Shown here piece after piece: positions 62,055 through 64,000 of a stretch of 64,000 nucleotides of DNA (within the stretch, counting starts at the first letter, position 1; every line of letters starts with the position of its first letter). Position numbers and translations under genes: made by a program. The stretch is from contig NZ_JAAVLW010000004.1 of the NCBI RefSeq assembly GCF_013114835.1, positions 372,001 to 436,000 on the forward strand, given 5' to 3'. This DNA comes from Bradyrhizobium archetypum. Lineage in GTDB: Bacteria; Pseudomonadota; Alphaproteobacteria; Rhizobiales; Xanthobacteraceae. The notes beneath the pieces are model-generated. The model did not search any database. It had not been told where the DNA came from and saw only the letters and a program-made list of their open reading frames with translations.

Positions 62055-62152
62055 ACGTCGGACCGGGGATATACGCGCGTTACGGCGAAGCGGGGGCCGC
62101 TTCGCCGGCATAAAAGCAAAAAGCGCTTGATTGACTGGGGGGATGCCGAGCG

Positions 62153-62353
62153 ATGAGGTCCATAGCGTTCGCCGACTTCCTCATCGGTGTGGGCATCCTC
62201 TTTGTGCTCGAAGGCCTGATGTTCGCCGCCAGCCCGGCCTGGATGCGCCGGGCGATGAAGAGCGCGCTGGCGACGCCGGACAATATCCTGCGTATCGTCG
62301 GCATTATCTCGGCGGTCGTCGGCCTGCTCCTGATCTGGTTTGTGCGGCGGTAG
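62153..62353 (+). CDS. DUF2065 small membrane protein
   Basis: 66 residues, two hydrophobic helices: SIAFADFLIGVGILFVLEGLMFAASPAWMRRAMKSA and ILRIVGIISAVVGLLLIWFVRR. DUF2065 proteins are often encoded next to hflKC in proteobacteria, as here, and probably act with that membrane complex. Confidence 0.92.
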   Translation: MRSIAFADFLIGVGILFVLEGLMFAASPAWMRRAMKSALATPDNILRIVGIISAVVGLLLIWFVRR

Positions 62354-62364
62354 TTCCAGCAACT

Positions 62365-62402
62365 GTCGTTCCCGGGCACGCAAAGCGTGAATCCGGAATG
62401 AC
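62365..62402. repeat. short derivative of the palindromic repeat
   Basis: GTCGTTCCCGGG and CCGGAATGAC frame a single hairpin CACGC-AAA-GCGTG. It lacks the GAATCTCGAGATTC core. It lies in the spacer after the DUF2065 stop codon. Confidence 0.65.
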
Positions 62403-62555
62403 GGTAATCAACGGCCGCCAACGGCAGTGGCGTCAACGAAATCGTGAGTCGCCGACGGCCAGTTTTTCGCCGGAATATCAACCGCAGATGCTTGCGCCTC
62501 GGGCCCGTTCGGGCGCACTGTGGACCCAAATTTGACCCTTTGGAGACAAGCCGAC

Positions 62556-64000
62556 ATGACTGGTGCCAGACCCGCCTTGACGAGCCGCCTGCGCTTGATG
62601 GGGATCGCGATCTCGCTCAGTGCCGTCAGCATGCTGGCTCCGTTGCCGGCCAGCGCGCGCGGACCGGACGGCATCGCCGACATTGCCGAGAAGGTGATCG
62701 ACTCCGTCGTCAATATCTCGACCTCGCAAAGCGTGGAGGCCAAGGGTGGCCGGGATGCGATGCCGCAATTGCCGCCGGGCTCGCCATTTGAGGAATTCTT
62801 CGACGATTTCTTCAAGAACCGGCGTGGCGGAAACCCCAAGGGCGGTGAGAAGAGCGAAATGCAGCCGCCGCGCAAGACCAATTCGCTCGGCTCCGGCTTC
62901 ATTATCGATGCGTCGGGCGTCGTCGTCACCAACAATCACGTCATCGCGGATGCCGACGAAATCAACGTGATCATGAACGACGGGACCAAGATCAAGGCCG
63001 AGCTGGTCGGCGTCGACAAGAAGACCGACATCGCGGTCCTCAAGTTCAAGCCGGTGAAGCCGCTGGTCGCGGTGCAGTTCGGCGATTCCGACAAGCTGCG
63101 GCTCGGCGAATGGGTGATTGCGATCGGCAATCCGTTCAGCCTCGGCGGCTCGGTCACGGCCGGCATCGTCTCGGCGCGCAACCGCGACATCAGCCAGGGA
63201 CCGTATGACAACTACATCCAGACCGACGCCTCCATCAACCGCGGCAATTCCGGGGGACCGTTGTTCAACCTCGAAGGCGAAGTGGTCGGCGTCAACACGC
63301 TGATCATCTCGCCGACCGGCGGTTCGATCGGCCTCGGGTTTGCGGTGCCGTCGAAGACCGTGGCGGGCGTCGTCGAACAGCTTCGGCAGTTCGGCGAGCT
63401 GCGCCGCGGCTGGCTCGGCGTGCGGATCCAGCAGGTCACCGACGAGATCGCCGAAAGCCTCAGCATCAAGCCGGCCCGCGGTGCGCTGGTGGCCGGCGTC
63501 GATGACAAGGGACCGGCCAAGCCCGCCGGCATCGAGCCCGGCGACGTCGTGGTCAAGTTCGACGGCAAGGACGTCAAGGACCCGAAGGATCTCTCGCGCG
63601 TCGTCGCCGATACCGCGGTCGGCAAGGAAGTCGATGTGATCATCATCCGCAAGGGCAAGGAGGAAAGCCGCAAGGTCACGCTCGGCCGCCTGGAGGATAC
63701 TGAAAGGGTGCAGCAGGCCGCTGCCAAGACCAAGGAAGACCCCGTCGAAAAGCCGGTGACGCAAAAGGCGCTCGGCCTCGATCTCGCCGCGCTGAGCAAG
63801 GACCTGCGCACGAAGTACAAGATCAAGGAGAGCGTGAAAGGCGTCATCATCACCGGCGTCGACGGCGCCTCCGACGCCGCCGAAAAGCGGCTCTCGGCCG
63901 GCGACGTCATCGTCGAGGTGGCGCAGGAAGCGGTCACCAACGCGGCCGACATCAAGAAGCGCGTCGACCAGCTCAAGAAAGACGGCAAGAAGTCGGTGCT
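62556..64000 (+). CDS. DegP/DegQ-type serine endoprotease, C-terminus beyond window
   Basis: 481 codons are visible from the ATG at 62556 (GGAG 11 bp upstream); the frame is open at the right edge. A signal peptide (LMGIAISLSAVSMLAPLPASA) leads to the trypsin-like domain with catalytic His128 (TNNHVIA), Asp158 (KKTDIAVLK) and Ser232 (GNSGGPLF). PDZ 1 starts near residue 285 (RRGWLGVRIQQVTDEIAESL) and a second PDZ is under way at the edge (LGLDLAALSKDLRTKYKIKESVKGVIITGV). It degrades or holds misfolded periplasmic proteins. Confidence 0.96.
   Translation, partial: MTGARPALTSRLRLMGIAISLSAVSMLAPLPASARGPDGIADIAEKVIDSVVNISTSQSVEAKGGRDAMPQLPPGSPFEEFFDDFFKNRRGGNPKGGEKSEMQPPRKTNSLGSGFIIDASGVVVTNNHVIADADEINVIMNDGTKIKAELVGVDKKTDIAVLKFKPVKPLVAVQFGDSDKLRLGEWVIAIGNPFSLGGSVTAGIVSARNRDISQGPYDNYIQTDASINRGNSGGPLFNLEGEVVGVNTLIISPTGGSIGLGFAVPSKTVAGVVEQLRQFGELRRGWLGVRIQQVTDEIAESLSIKPARGALVAGVDDKGPAKPAGIEPGDVVVKFDGKDVKDPKDLSRVVADTAVGKEVDVIIIRKGKEESRKVTLGRLEDTERVQQAAAKTKEDPVEKPVTQKALGLDLAALSKDLRTKYKIKESVKGVIITGVDGASDAAEKRLSAGDVIVEVAQEAVTNAADIKKRVDQLKKDGKKSV

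Overview
This looks like a chromosomal segment of a GC-rich alphaproteobacterium of the Bradyrhizobium group (Nitrobacteraceae). Three things point there. A two-piece, circularly permuted tmRNA gene has the tag ANDNYAPVAQAA. The gene set is typical (PrmA, alpha-type SspB, HflK/HflC, TctCBA, DUF2065, DUF4169 with a ribbon-helix-helix partner). A family of GTCATTCCGGGG...CCCCGGAATGAC palindromic repeats is scattered through the spacers. Most of the window is housekeeping and transport; no rRNA, tRNA, prophage, CRISPR or insertion sequence was seen.

Layout. 1-13.5 kb: a GIY-YIG nuclease gene bracketed by two palindromic repeats, ligA, a DUF4142 protein with a di-haem cytochrome, a DUF892 ferritin-like protein, a WG-repeat protein, a Bcr/CflA efflux pump, an aminopeptidase P, prmA, an orphan Flp pilin and a phytoene-dehydrogenase-like oxidoreductase. 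13.7-25 kb: a membrane-fused spermidine-synthase-like protein, a fragment of a YeeE/YedE transporter gene, an L,D-transpeptidase, an ABC-2 exporter pair, a UvrD/PcrA helicase gene that carries a palindromic repeat inside its reading frame, a methyltransferase, and an AraC-TPR regulator. 25-29.4 kb: a thioesterase, a D-lactate/glycolate dehydrogenase, and a divergent LysR/MFS pair.

29.4-37.4 kb is the most interesting stretch. Nine genes lie on one strand. Transcription runs ccdA-like, DoxX, DUF255 thioredoxin-like protein, two bufA-type Cys-rich precursor genes, bufB (DUF692/MNIO enzyme), bufC (DUF2063), a creatininase-like gene and a HExxH metallopeptidase-like gene. The last four overlap end to start. 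Each bufA gene has its own GTAACC-N16-CGTA promoter, which resembles ECF sigma-F promoters. I read this as a bufferin-type (MNIO-made RiPP metallophore) locus extended by two putative peptide-processing genes and a thiol/redox module.

37.5-51.5 kb: an adenylate cyclase, a 2-hydroxyacid dehydrogenase with an MFS transporter, a TetR/P450 divergent pair with a palindromic operator, a large AsmA protein, a PRC-barrel protein, an ABC-F ATPase, a TPR protein and an RHH/DUF4169 pair. 51.8-64 kb: fumC, sspB and ssrA in a row (the tagging RNA next to the adaptor for its tag), a tctB-tctA-hairpin-tctC transporter operon, thyA-GNAT-folA (thymidylate/folate cycle), hflK-hflC-DUF2065, and a DegP-type protease that runs off the right edge.
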